The notes: generated by a model from the sequence alone, not told the origin. A stretch of DNA of 32,035 nucleotides from CAYGLV01 sp964351025 (GCA_964351025.1 CAYGLV010000026.1:1-32035); one strand, 5' to 3'; shown: positions 22,582 to 31,036, counted from the first letter of the stretch. Program-made: numbers and translations.

Positions 22582-22616
22582 CGGAGCCACTCTAACGAGG
22601 CTCCCTGTCGGAGCCT

Positions 22617-23075
22617 CTAAGGGCGCCGGAACGAGAGCACGCGCGCCGTCCAGGCGCCGCGCGGAGCCTCGATCTCGACGGTGTCGCCGACGACGGACCC
22701 GAGCAGCGCCCGGCCGAGCGGGGAGTCCGGCGAGACGCCGCCGACGCTCGAGATCTCGATCTCCAGCCGGTCGCCGGCCTCATCCTCGATCTCGACGAGC
22801 GAGCCGACCTCGACCTTGCCGCTCGCGGCGGCCACGTCCTCGTCGACGACCACCGCGTTGTGCAGGCGGCCGCGCAAGATCGTGATCCGGCGCTCGAGCA
22901 GGCCCTGCTCGTTCTTCGCCGCGTGATACTCGAAGTTCTCCGAGAGGTCGCCGAACTCGCGCGCGGTCTTGATCGCGAGCACGGCCGCCTTGCGGCGCGG
23001 CCCTTCGAGCTCGCTCAGCTCGACCTCGAGGGCGGCCTTCTGGGCCGCCGTCAGGTGCTCCACCCGTTCGCTCAT
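22617..23075 (-). CDS. greA: Transcription elongation factor GreA
   Basis: 152-residue factor that enters the RNA polymerase secondary channel and stimulates cleavage of backtracked RNA. The N-terminal coiled coil (LTAAQKAALEVELSELEG... to about residue 75) carries the tip FGDLSENFEYHAAKNEQ with the catalytic Asp and Glu. The C-terminal FKBP-like domain includes VEVGSLVEIEDEAGD, SPDSPLGRALLGSVVGD and the end VEIEAPRG. Length is slightly below the usual 158 residues. It lies 35 nt upstream of thyX on the same strand. It is divergent from the CBS-domain gene. Confidence 0.95.
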   Translation of the reverse strand: MSERVEHLTAAQKAALEVELSELEGPRRKAAVLAIKTAREFGDLSENFEYHAAKNEQGLLERRITILRGRLHNAVVVDEDVAAASGKVEVGSLVEIEDEAGDRLEIEISSVGGVSPDSPLGRALLGSVVGDTVEIEAPRGAWTARVLSFRRP

Positions 23076-23164
23076 CCGCGTAGTGTGCCGACGCCGGCGC
23101 CTTCTCGGCGTCTCTGTGCCAAGATCGGCGGCGAGCCCAGCGTGCCCTACCGAGGAGCTGATCG

Positions 23165-23557
23165 ATGGCCAGCGTCGCCGACCACATGTCCAGCAACGTC
23201 CTCACCGTTCCACCCGACGCGACCGTGGCCGACGCCGCGCGTCGCATGGCCGAGCGCAGCGTCGGCGCGGTTCTCATTCTCGACGGCTCGCGCCTGCTCG
23301 GGATCTTCACCGAGCGGGATGTCCTGAAGATCGTCGCTGCAGGCCTCGAAGCGGGTCACACGATGCCGGTCTCGTCGTTGATGACGCGCTACCCCGAGAC
23401 GGTCAAGCCTGCGAACACGACCGAGGAGGCCGCGGCGCTGATGGTTCACGGAGGCTTCCGGCACCTGCCCGTCGTCGCCGAGGGCGCGGTCGTCGGCATC
23501 GTCTCGCTGCGCGACCTGATGCGGTTCGAGCTCGCAAACAGGGCGCAGGGGGCCTAG
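23165..23557 (+). CDS. CBS-domain pair protein
   Basis: 130-residue stand-alone CBS pair, a ligand-sensing module that usually binds adenosine nucleotides. CBS1 is about residues 5-62 (MSSNVLTVPPDATVADAARRM...GIFTERDVLKIVA). CBS2 is about 70-125 (MTRYPETVKPANTTEEAAALM...LPVVAEGAVVGIVSLRDLM). Both keep the TERD/SLRD-like Asp that contacts ribose in the family. It has no attached enzyme or transporter, so the partner is unknown. The ATG at 23165 has GAGGAG upstream (23152-23157). Confidence 0.92.
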   Translation: MASVADHMSSNVLTVPPDATVADAARRMAERSVGAVLILDGSRLLGIFTERDVLKIVAAGLEAGHTMPVSSLMTRYPETVKPANTTEEAAALMVHGGFRHLPVVAEGAVVGIVSLRDLMRFELANRAQGA

Positions 23558-23586
23558 GCCGACAGCCGGGCCGGTACTCTCCGCGC

Positions 23587-23724
23587 ATGCTCCGCCTGCG
23601 CCGCTCCCTCGCCTGCCGCGTCTTCGGTCACAGGTTGCCGCGCAGCAAGCGACCGTTCTTCCTGACGGAGCTTTTCCAGCGCTGCGAGCGCTGCGGCGAG
23701 CGCGTGCGCGCGAAGTACCGTTAG
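23587..23724 (+). CDS. 45-residue CxxC small protein
   Basis: MLRLRRSLACRVFGHRLPR... followed by a C-terminal RCERCGERVRAKYR. The pattern C-x3-GH...C-x2-C-G resembles small putative zinc-ribbon proteins (DUF1660-like phage and bacterial proteins), with Cys, His, Cys and Cys as possible zinc ligands. Very basic, so may bind nucleic acid. There is no ribosome binding site; the start follows the CBS gene stop by 29 nt, so it is probably co-transcribed. Its stop overlaps the convergent cyclodeaminase-like stop by 4 bp (TTAG). Confidence 0.55.
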   Translation: MLRLRRSLACRVFGHRLPRSKRPFFLTELFQRCERCGERVRAKYR

Positions 23725-24242
23725 CCGAGTGCGAGCGCGGCCGATGCCGCGGCCGCCGCAGCAAGCTCGGCCGCGCGGGCGACACGCTCGTCGCCCGGCG
23801 ACCCTTCGAGGTTGATGCGCACGAGCAGCGCCGAGGAGGCCGCCGCGGCGGCGGCGAGCGCCGCGCCCGCAGCTGCGTCACCGCGCAGGTTCGGGTTTCC
23901 CTCGGCGGCGAGCCGTGCTGCAAGCTCAGCCGTCTCGGCCGCGAGCTCGGCGACCCGCAGCGGGATCGCGGCAATCGGGCCAGGGTCGCGGTCGTGCAGG
24001 AAGCGCGCGTAGGCGGCCGCGTCCTCGTCGCCGAGCTGTGTCGCCTGCGCGCGCAGCTCGGCAGCGCGCGCGGCCGCGGCCTCCTCGCCGGCGGCGAACC
24101 GTGCCGCCATCTCGGTCAGGCCCGCTGCAAGTGCGACGGCGAGAGCCGACACCGCGCCACCGCCGGGAGCGGGCGTGCGTGCGGCGACGGCGTCGAGCAG
24201 GCCGGCGACGGAGAGGCTCGCGAGGCTGTCAGAAGAGGCCAA
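23721..24242 (-). CDS. Cyclodeaminase/cyclohydrolase-family protein (FTCD_C/FchA-like)
   Basis: 173-residue, Ala-rich all-helical protein. The N-terminal motif (VAGLLDAVAARTPAPGGGAVSALAVALAAGL) is diagnostic of the family that includes formiminotransferase-cyclodeaminase C-terminal domains and methenyl-THF cyclohydrolase FchA. DEDAAAYARFLHDRD and NPNLRGDAAAGAALA also match. The TTG at 24242 is the only plausible start; it lies inside the end of fhs (14-nt overlap), so translation is coupled. Next to formate-THF ligase, conversion of 10-formyl-THF to methenyl-THF is the likely role. Confidence 0.85.
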   Translation of the reverse strand: MASSDSLASLSVAGLLDAVAARTPAPGGGAVSALAVALAAGLTEMAARFAAGEEAAAARAAELRAQATQLGDEDAAAYARFLHDRDPGPIAAIPLRVAELAAETAELAARLAAEGNPNLRGDAAAGAALAAAAAASSALLVRINLEGSPGDERVARAAELAAAAAASAALALG

Positions 24243-25890
24243 TGGTCCAGCCGTGCTCGTCGATGTCGATGTCGAAGGCCGCCGGTGAGGTGCCGAGCCC
24301 GGGCATCGTCTGCATGTCCCCGCAGAGCGCGACGAGCCAGCCCGCACCGGTGTACGGGCGCAGGTCGCGGACGACGACGCTGAAGCCGGTCGGCGCGTTC
24401 TCGAGCGCCGGGTCGTGCGAGAGCGAGAGGTGCGTCTTCGCCATGCAGATCGGCAGCCCGTCGAGCCCGGCCCGCGTGAACTGATCGATCTTCTGCTGGG
24501 CGACCGGCGTGAGGGTGATCCCCTTGGCGCCGTAGACCCGCTGCGCGATCGCGCGGATCTTGTCGGCGATCGGCGCGTCGAGCGGATAGACGAAGTCGAA
24601 GTCGCTTTCCTGCTCCGCCGCGTGGACAACCGCCTCGGAGAGCGCCTCGGCGCCCGCACCGCCGCGCTCGAAGCCGTCGTTCACCTCCGCTGCGTAGGCG
24701 CCCAACTCGAGCGCGAGCGAGCGCACGAGCTCGATCTCGTCGTCCGAGTCACCCGGGAAGCGGTTCACCGCGACGACCGCGTTCAGCCCGAACTCCCTGA
24801 CGATCCCGAGGTGGCGGGCGAGGTTCGCGGCGCCCCGCTCGATTGCCGCGCGGCCGCCGTCCGGCTGCCCGGCGTGATGCTTGAGCGCCTTCACGGTCGC
24901 CACGAGCACGACGGCGTTCGGGCGCAGCCCGCCGACCCGGCACACGATGTCGAAGAACTTCTCCATCCCCATGTCGGAGCCGAAGCCGGACTCGAGCACG
25001 ACGTAGTCGCCGAGCTTGAGCGCGACGCGGTCGGCAACGAGCGAGTTGTTCCCGTGGGCGATGTTCGCGAACGGGCCGCAATGAACGAGCGCCGGCTGGC
25101 CCTCGAGCGTCTGGACGAGATTCGGCTTGAGCGCCTCCTTGAGAAGAACCGTCATCGAGCCTGCGGCGCGCAGTTGTTCCGCAGTCACCGGCTCGCCGTC
25201 GTAGGTCCGCGCAACCTGGATCGCGCCAAGGCGGCGGCGGAGGTCATGGAGGTCCGCGGCAACCGCCACGATCGCCATGACCTCGGAGGCCGCGGTGATG
25301 TCGAACCCCGTCTCGCGCGGGTAGCCGTTCGCCCGGCCGCCGAGCCCGACGGCGATCTCGCGCAGCGCGCGGTCGTTGATGTCCACGCAGCGCCGCCAGC
25401 TCACCGCCAGCGGGTCGATGCCGAGCGCGTTGCCGTGCAGGATGTGCGCCTCGAGCATTGCCGCCAGCAGGTTGTTCGCGTCGCCGATCGCGTTGATGTC
25501 GCCGGTGAAGTGGAGGTTGAGGTCCTCCATCGGCACGACCTGCGCGTAGCCGCCGCCGGTCGCGCCGCCCTTGATCCCGAAGACCGGGCCGAGCGAGGCC
25601 TCGCGCAGACAGAGAACCGGTCTCTTGCCGATGCGGCCGAGGCCCTGCGTCAGCGCGACTGAGGTCGTCGTCTTGCCCTCGCCGGCCTTCGTCGGCGTGA
25701 TCGCCGTGACGCAGACGAGCCTGGCGTCGGGTCGCGTGGCCAGCCGCTCGAGCGCGGCCAGGTCGATCTTCGCCTTGTAGCGCCCGTATGGCTCGACCTC
25801 GTCAGGCAGCAGCCCCGCCGCCGCCGCGATCTCTGTGATCGGCTTCAGGGTCGCGGACTGTGCGATCTCCAGGCTCGACGGCATGCTCAT
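24229..25890 (-). CDS. fhs: Formate--tetrahydrofolate ligase
   Basis: 553-residue enzyme joining formate to THF with ATP, giving 10-formyl-THF for purines, formyl-Met or further reduction. It has the P-loop TPTKAGEGKTTTSV (about residues 66-79), REASLGPVFGIKGGATGGGYAQV, LHFTGDINAIGDANNLLAAM, RETGFDITAASEVMAI and FANIAHGNNSLVAD, all family hallmarks, and normal length. The ATG at 25890 has GGAG 5 nt upstream; a second ATG two codons on is possible. The cyclodeaminase-like gene overlaps its end. Confidence 0.97.
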   Translation of the reverse strand: MSMPSSLEIAQSATLKPITEIAAAAGLLPDEVEPYGRYKAKIDLAALERLATRPDARLVCVTAITPTKAGEGKTTTSVALTQGLGRIGKRPVLCLREASLGPVFGIKGGATGGGYAQVVPMEDLNLHFTGDINAIGDANNLLAAMLEAHILHGNALGIDPLAVSWRRCVDINDRALREIAVGLGGRANGYPRETGFDITAASEVMAIVAVAADLHDLRRRLGAIQVARTYDGEPVTAEQLRAAGSMTVLLKEALKPNLVQTLEGQPALVHCGPFANIAHGNNSLVADRVALKLGDYVVLESGFGSDMGMEKFFDIVCRVGGLRPNAVVLVATVKALKHHAGQPDGGRAAIERGAANLARHLGIVREFGLNAVVAVNRFPGDSDDEIELVRSLALELGAYAAEVNDGFERGGAGAEALSEAVVHAAEQESDFDFVYPLDAPIADKIRAIAQRVYGAKGITLTPVAQQKIDQFTRAGLDGLPICMAKTHLSLSHDPALENAPTGFSVVVRDLRPYTGAGWLVALCGDMQTMPGLGTSPAAFDIDIDEHGWTIGLF

Positions 25891-25989
25891 CGGAGCTCCG
25901 TCACGTCGCCTACCGCGCGCCCCTCTCCACCGTGGTCACGAGAGTGATCCTAGGGCGCGAGGGAACGTCGTGCGACCAGCAACCGCCGA

Positions 25990-27150
25990 TCAGTGCGTGG
26001 CGACGGCGCCGAGGTGGCGCCGGTAGGCGCCCGTCTCGACGATCTCCGCGATCTGCTCGACGGCGAAGCGCAGCTCGTCGTCGCTCGTGAAGTAGTGCGG
26101 CCCGAGACGGATGCCGGCGTCCGGCCGGAAGTCGCAGAGGATCTGCCGTTCGGCCAGTTCCCGGTGAACGGCCGGGAACTCCGGAACGCGCACCGTGACG
26201 GTGCCACCGCGACGATCCGGGTCGCGCGGGCTCATCACCTCGAAGCCGCGTGCGTCAGCGAGCGAGATCAGGAGCTCGGTCTGGCGCAGGGAGTTGGCGC
26301 GGATCCGCTCGATGCCGATCTCCTCGATCAGGTCATAGCCGGCGGTGGCGCCGTAGAGCGCGGGCACGTTCGGGGTGCCGGTCAGGAAGCGAGCTGCGCC
26401 GCTCGCGTAGCGCATCTCCTCCTCGAAGCCGAACGGATGCTCGTGCGCCTGCCAGCCGGTAAAGGTCGGCTCGAGCCGCTCGGCAAGATCGGGCCGGACG
26501 TAGAGCCAGCCGTTGCCCGGGCCGCCGCAGAGCCACTTCACCGAGCCGCCGACGGCGAAGTCGACGTCGAGTGCCGTGACGTCGAGCGGGACGATCCCGG
26601 CCGACTGGTACGCGTCGAGCACGACGTGGGCGCCGGCCTCCCTCGCGCGGGCGACGATCGCAGCGGCGTCCTGGATCTCGCCGGACTTGAACAGCACGTG
26701 GCTGACGGGGACGAGCAGCGTGCGCTCGTCTATCGCGTCCACGATCGCCGCGTCGTCGTCGCAGACGACGACCTCGAGGTCCGGCTGGGCCTCGTACAGG
26801 TAGCGCACCGAGGGGAAGTTCGCGCGCTCGTAGACGATTCGGTTGCGCTCGCCGACCGGCCGGAAGCACGAGAGCACGATCGCCTCGGCGACCGCGACGT
26901 TCTGGTGCATCACCGTCGTCCCGGGCGGCGCGCCGACGATGCGGCCGACCTGATCGCCGACCGACATGGGCATCGTCCACCAGCCCTCGCCCCACGCCCT
27001 GATACCGCGCGTCTTCCAGGTGTGCGCGTACTCGGCGAGGCGCGTCTCGGCCATCGTCGGCATCGCGCCGAGCGAGTGGTTGATGAGATACGTCGTGTCC
27101 GCCAGGATGGGGAACTCGGAGCGGTAGTCGAGGAGATCGCGCACCGTCAC
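25990..27150 (-). CDS. PLP-dependent class V aminotransferase-fold enzyme, kynureninase-like
   Basis: 386-residue fold-type I PLP enzyme. The PLP lysine is in DFAVGGSVKWLCGGPGNGWLYV (about residue 213), preceded by the Asp that binds the pyridine ring in VVLDAYQSAGIVPLDV. The N-terminus (LADTTYLINHSLGAMP) and the late RFLTGTPNVPALYGATAGYDLI are typical of kynureninases and related selenocysteine-lyase-like proteins. Without neighbouring tryptophan catabolism genes the substrate is uncertain. The GTG at 27150 is the longest start; a GTG at 27144 has a better-spaced AAAGG and may be correct. Confidence 0.85.
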   Translation of the reverse strand: MTVRDLLDYRSEFPILADTTYLINHSLGAMPTMAETRLAEYAHTWKTRGIRAWGEGWWTMPMSVGDQVGRIVGAPPGTTVMHQNVAVAEAIVLSCFRPVGERNRIVYERANFPSVRYLYEAQPDLEVVVCDDDAAIVDAIDERTLLVPVSHVLFKSGEIQDAAAIVARAREAGAHVVLDAYQSAGIVPLDVTALDVDFAVGGSVKWLCGGPGNGWLYVRPDLAERLEPTFTGWQAHEHPFGFEEEMRYASGAARFLTGTPNVPALYGATAGYDLIEEIGIERIRANSLRQTELLISLADARGFEVMSPRDPDRRGGTVTVRVPEFPAVHRELAERQILCDFRPDAGIRLGPHYFTSDDELRFAVEQIAEIVETGAYRRHLGAVATH

Positions 27151-27239
27151 GCCTTTCGGAGGACGAAGTTCCGGGCGCGGAAAGCCCGCGCCGGCGCTTC
27201 ACGGTAGTCCACTCGAGTGCAAGCTGCTGCGACGAGTTG

Positions 27240-28553
27240 CTACCGGGTCGAGGCGCGGGCGGCGACCCCGGGATCCGGCCCCGGGAGGGCGGGCGGCGCG
27301 GAGTTGACGAGCACGGCGGCGACGAGGAGCACGGCCACCCCGAGCGCGCTCTCGCCGAGCAGGCTTCGGCGCAGCCCTCCCTCGCCGTCGCCACGCTCGA
27401 GCCGCGGACGGACGACGAAGTGGTGGAGCGCGCCCCACGCGAGCGCCGCCGAGACGAGCGCGAGCTTGACGATCAGCACCTGCCCGTAGCCCTCTGTCCA
27501 GAGGTCCGAGAGACTGAGCAGCCGCTGCACGCTGAGGTAGACGCCGGCCGCGACGATCGTGCCGATGAGCAGCGTCGCGAGACGCGAGAAGCCGAGAAAC
27601 GCGCTCCGCCGCAGCTCCGGCGGCGCGGACCTCACGAGGACGGCGAGCATCACGAGCCCGCCCACCCAGAGGGCAGCCGCCGACAGGTGCACCCAGTCGG
27701 CCAGCTGCGAGAGCCAGCTCGAGTTCGGCTCGACCGCCGAGTGGCCCGACAGCGAGAGCCCGGACGCGAAGCCGAGGCCGACCGCGAACGCAGCCCAGAG
27801 CGGCTCGCGTCGGTCCAGCAGCCAGCCGAGGAAGAGCAGCGCGGCCACCGCCGCGTAACCGAGCGACATGGCCACGAACGCGAGGCCAAAGCGCGTGTCG
27901 TAGGCGAGCGGCGACAGATCGCCGTACAGGAGATCGGCGAACGGCAGCTGCAGGGCATCCTCGGCGCGCATCACGAAGGCGGCGATCCCCGCCTCGATCG
28001 TGCCGACAGCCCCGATCCCAGCGACGGCGAAGAAGCGACGTTCGAGCGGCGCGGGCACTGCCGCCGGCAGGACGAGGAGCCGGAACCCGAGCCCGCCCAG
28101 CAGGAGCGCGAGCGCGACGAAATACGCCCAGCGGATCGCATCGTCCGTCCAGCTCGGCCCCGACGAGCCGTACGCCTCGTTCGGCGGCGGCGCGGGTGCG
28201 CCGACGCCGAAGGTGAACACGCCCGAGCCGACGTGGCCGTCGGAGGTGAGCTCCCGCCAGCGCACGGTGTACGCACCGACCGGCAGCGGCCGCAGCAGCG
28301 ACGCCTCGACGTACCGTCCGTCCCCGGAGCGCGTCGCCGCGGGGGCGGAGACGACCTCGCCGGTCGCGGTGCGCACCACGACCGAGTCCGCGAACGCCTT
28401 CACCTGCTGGTCGAATTCCAGCGTGACGGTCGCCGGCGCCACGGCCACTTCGCTCTGCACGCCCGGCACGGCGACCAGCAACTTCGCGTGCGCGAGCGCC
28501 GAGCCGGGCAGAACGAGCGCGGCGGCGGCTGCACTCACGAGTGTCCGTCTCAA
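27240..28553 (-). CDS. CopC-CopD fusion copper-handling membrane protein
   Basis: 437-residue protein. A signal peptide ends at ALA|HAKLL, leaving the N-terminal His of the CopC copper site. The CopC domain (about residues 23-125) keeps TSDGHVGSGVFTFGV with the Asp and His ligands. After a Pro-rich linker, about eight helices form the CopD domain (DDAIRWAYFVALALLLGGLGF; DWVHLSAAALWVGGLVMLAV; near the end LVSAALAWGALHHFVVRPRL). The TTG at 28553 overlaps the previous stop as TTGA; the long upstream frame is antisense or overlapping. It probably binds copper outside and moves it in for oxidase assembly. Confidence 0.9.
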   Translation of the reverse strand: MRRTLVSAAAAALVLPGSALAHAKLLVAVPGVQSEVAVAPATVTLEFDQQVKAFADSVVVRTATGEVVSAPAATRSGDGRYVEASLLRPLPVGAYTVRWRELTSDGHVGSGVFTFGVGAPAPPPNEAYGSSGPSWTDDAIRWAYFVALALLLGGLGFRLLVLPAAVPAPLERRFFAVAGIGAVGTIEAGIAAFVMRAEDALQLPFADLLYGDLSPLAYDTRFGLAFVAMSLGYAAVAALLFLGWLLDRREPLWAAFAVGLGFASGLSLSGHSAVEPNSSWLSQLADWVHLSAAALWVGGLVMLAVLVRSAPPELRRSAFLGFSRLATLLIGTIVAAGVYLSVQRLLSLSDLWTEGYGQVLIVKLALVSAALAWGALHHFVVRPRLERGDGEGGLRRSLLGESALGVAVLLVAAVLVNSAPPALPGPDPGVAARASTR

Positions 28554-29137
28554 GGCTGCCCCGGGGCCCGAGCGAATTCGGACAGATGGCCGAAGATCGG
28601 CGCTAGATCGCGGTCGGCGAAGAGGAGGACGGCGATAACGACGAACGCCAGCGCGAAGCCTCCGGTCCACACCGGCGAGCGCGGCCGCAGGATCTGCCCG
28701 AGCGGGAACACGGCGGCGCCGATCGCCGTCCACCCGAGCGCGTGATGGAGAAACGCCGCGCGTGAGAAGAGCCATGGGTTCTGCTCGTGGATGAGGAACG
28801 CCGTCCCCGACACGAGCAGCGCGAGCGAGACGACGAGCGTCCACCAGCGGCTCCGCAGCTTGCCGCGCACGAGCGCGAGCTGCGTCGCGCCCGCGAGCAT
28901 CGCGGTTTGCGCCCAGGCCCCGTGGGCCAGCATGTGCAGCGTCGAACTGGTGAAGAAGACCATCACCGGGACGAGGAAGAGCCCGATCGCGAACGCGAGT
29001 GATGGCCAGAGGTAGGCGCGCCAGCGACGCCGGCGCCAGACCTCGGTGCCCACGATCGCCTCCGCGAGCAGGCACAGCCCGAGCAGCAGGAAGCCGGCGG
29101 CGAAGAGCCAGTGGACGATCTCGGCACGCGGCTGCAT
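28550..29137 (-). CDS. His-rich polytopic membrane protein of the copper/heme operon
   Basis: 195-residue protein with about six helices: residues 9-29 (HWLFAAGFLLLGLCLLAEAI), 42-63, 70-90, 99-120, 132-150 and 158-176. His residues sit at membrane edges (EIVHW, TLHMLAHGAW, LIHEQNPW, FLHHALGW), suggesting metal or heme binding. No named family is recognised. The ATG at 29137 overlaps the preceding stop by 1 nt (TGATG) and its own stop overlaps the CopC-CopD start, so expression is tightly coupled and a role in copper or cytochrome assembly is inferred. Confidence 0.75.
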   Translation of the reverse strand: MQPRAEIVHWLFAAGFLLLGLCLLAEAIVGTEVWRRRRWRAYLWPSLAFAIGLFLVPVMVFFTSSTLHMLAHGAWAQTAMLAGATQLALVRGKLRSRWWTLVVSLALLVSGTAFLIHEQNPWLFSRAAFLHHALGWTAIGAAVFPLGQILRPRSPVWTGGFALAFVVIAVLLFADRDLAPIFGHLSEFARAPGQP

Positions 29138-29424
29138 CAGTCGTCGCTCCGGCTCGCCGCGAGATCCTCGAGGATTCCGGGCGCGATCGCGAGGGCGAAC
29201 ACGAGCCCGACGAGGATCACCAGCAGCGGCGGCTGCGCTGCGAGGTCCCACAGCCCTTCGCCCCGCGGATGCAACAGCGTGACGCGGTAGGGCTGCGCCA
29301 CCGACCAGACGAGCCCTCCGAGCGCAGTCAGGGGACCGAGCGCCTCGATCGCGAGCGCGCGGCCGGAGGTGCGTGCGGCGTGCCGCCGCCGCTCGAGCTC
29401 GCCCGCGTACTCCGTGTTGGCCAC
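29137..29424 (-). CDS. Small two-helix membrane protein
   Basis: 95 residues from the GTG at 29424, preceded by GAGGAGGGG. The N-terminus (NTEYAGELERRRHAART) is charged and cytoplasmic. Two helices follow: about 29-45 (ALGPLTALGGLVWSVAQ) and 66-85 (LLVILVGLVFALAIAPGIL), with a short outer loop RVTLLHPRGEGLWDL between. The family is not recognised. Position between cupredoxin and the His-rich membrane protein suggests an assembly or structural partner. Confidence 0.65.
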   Translation of the reverse strand: MANTEYAGELERRRHAARTSGRALAIEALGPLTALGGLVWSVAQPYRVTLLHPRGEGLWDLAAQPPLLVILVGLVFALAIAPGILEDLAASRSDD

Positions 29425-29509
29425 ACCAACCCCTCCTCGGTCGGTCGCTCGTCGAGGAGTGTGCCTCGCCGCTGGAGCGGCGCGCAACGTCGAGCCGGTG
29501 AGGCGGGGC

Positions 29510-29863
29510 TCAGCCGACCTTGAGGATGCCCTTCATGCCGGCCGCCTCGTGCCCAGGAACGGAGCAGTAGAACGTGTACGTGCCCTTCTTCAGGCTCGCG
29601 CGGGCGATGGACGTGCCGCCCTTGAGCACAACCTTTCCGAGCACGGGCTTCACCCCACGGCCCTTGATCGCAACGTTGTGCGGCAGGACGGACGGGTTTG
29701 CCATCACGATCGTCACTTTGCCGGCCGGTGCCTTCAGGAACGCCGTGTTGAACTTGAGCGCCGCCTTGTCGGCGCCGATCTTCAGCGTCGTCGCGCCCAG
29801 CGCCTGGGCGACGAGAACGGCTGCGGCCACGAGAACAAGGGCCACGAGAGCGATGCGAGACAT
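29510..29863 (-). CDS. Exported cupredoxin (plastocyanin/azurin-like)
   Basis: 117-residue blue-copper protein. Residues 1-23 form a signal peptide or anchor (ALVALVLVAAAVLVAQALGA). The single cupredoxin domain has the type 1 copper ligands: His in VLPHNVAIKG (about residue 62) and Cys, His and Met in FYCSVPGHEAAGMKG (about 99-110). The ATG at 29863 has AAAGGAG 8 nt upstream. It lies 17 nt after heme A synthase on the same strand. It probably shuttles electrons or copper on the outer face. Confidence 0.92.
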   Translation of the reverse strand: MSRIALVALVLVAAAVLVAQALGATTLKIGADKAALKFNTAFLKAPAGKVTIVMANPSVLPHNVAIKGRGVKPVLGKVVLKGGTSIARASLKKGTYTFYCSVPGHEAAGMKGILKVG

Positions 29864-29880
29864 GCAGCGAGCTCCTTTCG

Positions 29881-30807
29881 TCAGCGTGCGCGTGTGGGCG
29901 CAGCAGCGCGCGCCCGCCCGGATCGTACGGGCCACGCCGGGAGCACGAGCGCGGCGAGCGCAACGAGCGCGGCCCACACGAGAGCGCTCCCCGTCACGTG
30001 CAAGGCGGCGAGCGGATCGTGCCATGCGCTTCCGAGCTCGACCAGTACGAGCCCGATGCCGAAGGCCATCTGCGCCGCGACCGCGGCGAGCGGCAGGAGC
30101 CCGGCCGTCCGCGGCCCCGCTCCCCGCAGCGCGAGGACGGCGAGCCAGACCGCAAGCACTGCGACGAGATAGGCGAGCATGCGGTGCGTGACCTGGATCG
30201 CCGCTTCGCTCGAGGCACCGGCGAAGGAGCCGCCGCACGCCGGCCACTCCCGTCCGCAGGCATAGCCGGCGCGCGTCGAGACGACCGCCGCTCCGACCGA
30301 GACGAGCGCGAATCCGGCCAGCACGGTCCAGGCGGCCAGCCGGCGGAACCCCGGCGTCGAACGCACCTCGGCGCCCCGCCAGGCGGCGACGGCGGTGACG
30401 ACCGCGACGCCGAGCATGAGCAGGCCGATCACGAAGTGCACGCCGACGATCCAGCCCGGCAGCTCGAGCCAGACGACGATCGCGCCGAGGATCGCCTGGC
30501 CCGGCACGAAGGCGACCGCAACAAGCGCGGGCGCAACGATGTCGAGCCGGTCGCGGTAGCGACGCCACGCCCATACCGCAACGAACACGAGCAGGATCGT
30601 TACGGTGGCCGCCGTCACACGGTGACTCCACTCGAAGAGCGCCGTCTTCTCGGAGTGCGGGATCACGCGACCGTCGCAGAGCGGCCAGTCGGGGCAGCCG
30701 AGCCCCGATTCGGTCACCCGAACGAGGCCGCCGACGGCGACGAGGGCCCACGCGCCGAGCGCCGCGAGCGACGCGAACCACCGAAATCCCGCGCTCGGCC
30801 TGGGCAT
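29881..30807 (-). CDS. ctaA: Heme A synthase CtaA
   Basis: 308-residue, eight-helix enzyme that oxidises the C8 methyl of heme O to make heme A for cytochrome c oxidase. The conserved His ligands are visible in EWSHRVTA, VGVHFVIGL, QVTHRMLAY and ALHVTGSAL, two per four-helix half. The outer loops hold two Cys pairs, ESGLGCPDWPLCDG and AGYACGREWPACGG, as in Gram-positive enzymes, where the first pair is redox active. The ATG at 30807 is used; a TTG four codons earlier is less likely. It is the first gene of the leftward copper/heme operon, facing the PAS-LuxR regulator. Confidence 0.95.
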   Translation of the reverse strand: MPRPSAGFRWFASLAALGAWALVAVGGLVRVTESGLGCPDWPLCDGRVIPHSEKTALFEWSHRVTAATVTILLVFVAVWAWRRYRDRLDIVAPALVAVAFVPGQAILGAIVVWLELPGWIVGVHFVIGLLMLGVAVVTAVAAWRGAEVRSTPGFRRLAAWTVLAGFALVSVGAAVVSTRAGYACGREWPACGGSFAGASSEAAIQVTHRMLAYLVAVLAVWLAVLALRGAGPRTAGLLPLAAVAAQMAFGIGLVLVELGSAWHDPLAALHVTGSALVWAALVALAALVLPAWPVRSGRARAAAPTRAR

Positions 30808-30933
30808 GTACCCATTCAAGCTGGGCCGGCGGCTCCGCGTCCTAATCAGTCTGGATCAAGAATCAGCGCTGCGGGGGAGCCAAACTTGACGGTTCCCGCT
30901 GTCCGAGAGGCGTACCGGTCGCATCGAGCTCGC

Positions 30934-30999
30934 GCAGACACGCCGCGGCCCACTGATCAATCCGTACTTTCCCGTGGTCAGAAATCAGCAGACACGCCG
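30934..30999 (+). repeat. 12-bp direct repeat in the ctaA/LuxR gap
   Basis: GCAGACACGCCG occurs at 30934-30945 and 30988-30999, 54 bp apart. The same divergent gap also holds AATCAG at 30844, 30861 and 30983. These could be binding sites for a regulator of either divergent unit. No confident -35/-10 pair was found in 30820-31036. Confidence 0.4.
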
Positions 31000-31036
31000 A
31001 TTGAATCGCCCCGTCCGGCGGGCATCGTCCATCTTG

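Noticed and set aside
27237..28745. 502-residue rightward open frame
   Set aside because: Antisense to CopC-CopD, Arg/Glu-rich without domains.
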